Assembly (NCBI GenBank): GCA_040389445.1 | Contig: JAZJZX010000003.1 | Span: 85,479 to 149,478, forward strand | Reading direction: 5' to 3' | Length of the DNA: 64,000 bases | Source: UBA5189 sp040389445 | GTDB taxonomy: Bacteria > Chloroflexota > Limnocylindria > Limnocylindrales > CSP1-4 | In this document: positions 62,705-64,000 of the stretch, piece by piece | Numbering within the stretch: position 1 is the first letter of the stretch | Layout: each line of letters begins with the position of its first letter | Position numbers and translations under genes: made by a program | Notes under the pieces: model-generated | What the model was told of the DNA's origin: nothing | Seen by the model: the letters and a program-made list of their open reading frames with translations, nothing else | Database searches by the model: none

Positions 62705-62945
62705 GCGGACATCGCTCGCCATGGCGCACCCCTGGCGAGGGCAAAGGCGGCGGACATCGCTCGCCATGGCGCACCCCTGGCGAGGGCAAAGGCGGCGGAC
62801 ATCNNNNNNNNNNNNNNNNNNNNNNNNNNNNNNNNNNNNNNNNNNNNNNNNNNNNNNNNNNNNNNNNNNNNNNNNNNNNNNNNNNNNNNNNNNNNNNNNN
62901 NNNGCTCGCCATGGCGCACCCCTGGCGAGGGCAAAGGCGGCGGAC
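62705..62945. repeat. 45-bp tandem repeat array with assembly gap
   Basis: The unit is GCGGACATCGCTCGCCATGG then CGCACCCCTGGCGAGGGCAA then AGGCG. Two copies precede N (62804-62903) and one follows. Each unit has a hairpin CTCGCCA...TGGCGAG. One frame would read ADIARHGAPLARAKA, a 15-residue repeat, but it has no supported start or neighbour. The copy number is unknown. The repeat-free part of 62605-63048 has no gene. Confidence 0.85.
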
Positions 62946-63048
62946 GACGAGGCCAGGCGTCTCTGAAGAGGCTCGCGGCGGCCCGCTGGACCCGGTACGC
63001 GACCGCCGGGTAAGCGCCGGCTAATTGCCGCTCGTCAACATCTCGGGC

Positions 63049-63843
63049 ATGGATGCCACGCGACTCGGTCGTACCATCCGTGCGCTCCGAGTGCGGCAGC
63101 ACCTTCGACAGGAGGACCTCGGCCGAGCCGCCGGCGTGAGTCAGAGCCTGGTGTCCCTGGTCGAGCGCGGGCAGTTGGACGGTATTCGACTCCGTGTGCT
63201 CGAGTCCATCGTGCAGAAGGTCGGCGGCGACCTCCGGGTCTCGTTGCAGTGGCGTGGCGGCGACATCGATCGGTTGCTGGACGAGGGTCATGCCGCGCTG
63301 ATGGGTCGCGCGGTGGTCGTGCTCGAGAAGGAGCGCTGGCACGTCCGGCCCGAGGTCACGTTCGCTCATTACGCCGATCGCGGCTCGATCGACGTCCTCG
63401 CCTGGCATCCCGGTACAGCCACCGTTCTGGTGGTCGAGATCAAGACCGAGCTCACTTCGATCGAGGAGACGCTCCGCACCCACGACATGAAGACCCGCAA
63501 CGCGCTCAAGGTCGCTCGCGAACGTGCCGGATGGGAGGGGCGTGTGGCCGGGCGCCTCCTCGTGCTGCCCGATTCCTCGACGGCCCGACGGCGGGCGGCC
63601 AGGCAGGAGCCCGTCCTCCGCCGCGCCTATCCGCTCGCCGGCATCGCCGCGCGGGCTTGGCTCCGGACACCCTCCGGCGCCGCCGGGCTCCTCCTGTTTC
63701 TCCCATTTACGAATGCCGCTCGTGGTAGGTGCGGTCCCGTCAGTCGCCGCCGGGTTCGCGCCCCGCGGGCGAGCGGGCCTGAGCACGGATCGACACATCC
63801 GGACGCCCCGGGACCCGCTCGCCGGCCCAGTTCCGGTGCCTAA
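63049..63843 (+). CDS. XRE-type HTH protein with PD-(D/E)xK-like domain, altered C-terminus
   Basis: About 264 residues. The first 60 are an XRE helix-turn-helix (QEDLGRAAGVSQSLVSLVER). Residues about 85-150 look like a restriction-endonuclease-fold core: PEVTF (Glu102), GSIDVLAWH (Asp115) and VVEIKTEL (Glu130-x-Lys132). This HTH plus nuclease-like pair is common in Actinobacteria and Chloroflexota as a regulator of unknown target. From residue about 220 the frame runs through copy 2 of the 213-bp element, so the end is not native. ATG at 63049 or TTG at 63025. Confidence 0.8.
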   Translation: MDATRLGRTIRALRVRQHLRQEDLGRAAGVSQSLVSLVERGQLDGIRLRVLESIVQKVGGDLRVSLQWRGGDIDRLLDEGHAALMGRAVVVLEKERWHVRPEVTFAHYADRGSIDVLAWHPGTATVLVVEIKTELTSIEETLRTHDMKTRNALKVARERAGWEGRVAGRLLVLPDSSTARRRAARQEPVLRRAYPLAGIAARAWLRTPSGAAGLLLFLPFTNAARGRCGPVSRRRVRAPRASGPEHGSTHPDAPGPARRPSSGA

Positions 63844-63915
63844 CACGACCCGGGTTCGTATATGCACCCGATTCCGGTCCCTGCCGCGAATACCACGAGC
63901 CGGGTTCGTATCTGA
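63703..63915. mobile_element. 213-bp inverted-repeat element, copy 2
   Basis: The left block TACGAATGCCGCTCGTGGTA (from 63708) continues GGTGCGG. The right end is ACCACGAGCCGGGTTCGTATCTGA (quoted in part), and the internal inverted block is GTGCCTAACACGACCCGGGT, at the same offset (133) as GTGCCTACCACG in copy 1. The left half overlaps the 3' end of the HTH/nuclease-like gene and supplies its last residues and stop. The sequence to 64000 holds no further gene. Confidence 0.72.
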
Positions 63916-64000
63916 CGGCAATCAGCAGGCCCGCGGCATCTCCATCCCCGCCCGGCCGATCCGTCCGTGCCGCCGTCCGTGCCTGTGCCCGATCCACGCC

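Noticed and set aside
62705..62945. Possible CRISPR array
   Set aside because: The units are directly joined without variable spacers and no cas gene is present.
62570..63013. Open frame through the 45-bp array giving a 15-residue repeat protein
   Set aside because: It starts inside the E1 beta gene, crosses the N gap and has no ribosome site or conserved part.

Overview
The window is one 64-kb piece of a very GC-rich bacterial chromosome. Many genes start with GTG or TTG, and most neighbours overlap by 4 bp or sit only a few bases apart. Gene content (a DUF3090/SCO1664 pair, a CxxC zinc-ribbon protein of a type common in Chloroflexota, a NEW3-ABC module, YkoEDC under a TPP riboswitch, homodimeric AceE) suggests an uncultured high-GC Chloroflexota, perhaps Limnocylindria/Ellin6529-like; an actinobacterium is the main alternative. 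This is inference from gene families, not from a marker gene. Two 100-N blocks (11171-11270 and 62804-62903) are assembly gaps, and both fall inside tandem repeats.

Layout. 1-1.3 kb: end of a zinc-ribbon membrane protein and an inositol-monophosphatase-type phosphatase. 1.4-5.1 kb: a decaying island with a frameshifted IS256 transposase, a lower-GC secreted S1 protease and lipoprotein, a frameshifted HEPN gene, a tRNA-Arg 5' remnant and a CorA fragment. 5.1-7.2 kb: exonuclease, SRPBCC protein, nicotinamidase. 7.3-13 kb: AceE, FTR1 iron permease, PQQ-type sugar dehydrogenase, cupin. 13-20.4 kb: DUF72, MarR, and an amino-acid-type catabolic group (aminotransferase, cysteine-desulfurase-like enzyme, dimethylargininase-like enzyme, M20 deacylase, MFS exporter). 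20.7-26 kb: RecB-nuclease/helicase fusion, class-III aminotransferase, tiny zinc ribbon. 26.5-30.5 kb: NEW3 protein, ABC-2 transporter, methyltransferase. 30.5-38.9 kb: FGGY kinase, SCO1664, DUF3090, molybdopterin oxidoreductase, MgtC, P1 peptidase, and a Ni/Co permease plus Fur-type regulator behind a palindromic operator. 39-46.7 kb: GGDEF protein, tRNA-Gln, acrylyl-CoA-reductase-like enzyme, MBL hydrolase, lipase, and a TPP riboswitch with ykoEDC. 46.8-58.8 kb: aldehyde dehydrogenase, LLM oxidoreductase, MutY-like glycosylase, NnrE, GlpD, GlpK, zinc-ribbon protein with a structured leader, DHFR-like protein, broken GNAT, DinB, PlsY. 59-64 kb: lipoyl dehydrogenase, E1 alpha, E1 beta, a 45-bp tandem array, and an HTH/nuclease-like protein.

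How the parts fit. Imported thiamine precursor (YkoEDC) would supply TPP to AceE and to the E1 alpha/beta enzyme. NnrE, nicotinamidase and the dehydrogenases share NAD metabolism. GlpK, GlpD and PlsY cover glycerol and glycerol-3-phosphate use.

The most unusual signal is a family of three non-coding elements, each exactly 213 bp, at 48546-48758, 57245-57457 and 63703-63915. They have matching terminal inverted repeats, a shared internal palindromic module and no visible indels between copies. Next come an alternative-pairing leader that can hide the ribosome site of the zinc-ribbon gene at 55431, the decaying tRNA-linked island at 1.4-5.1 kb, and short tandem repeats at gene ends that are sometimes translated into five-residue repeats.
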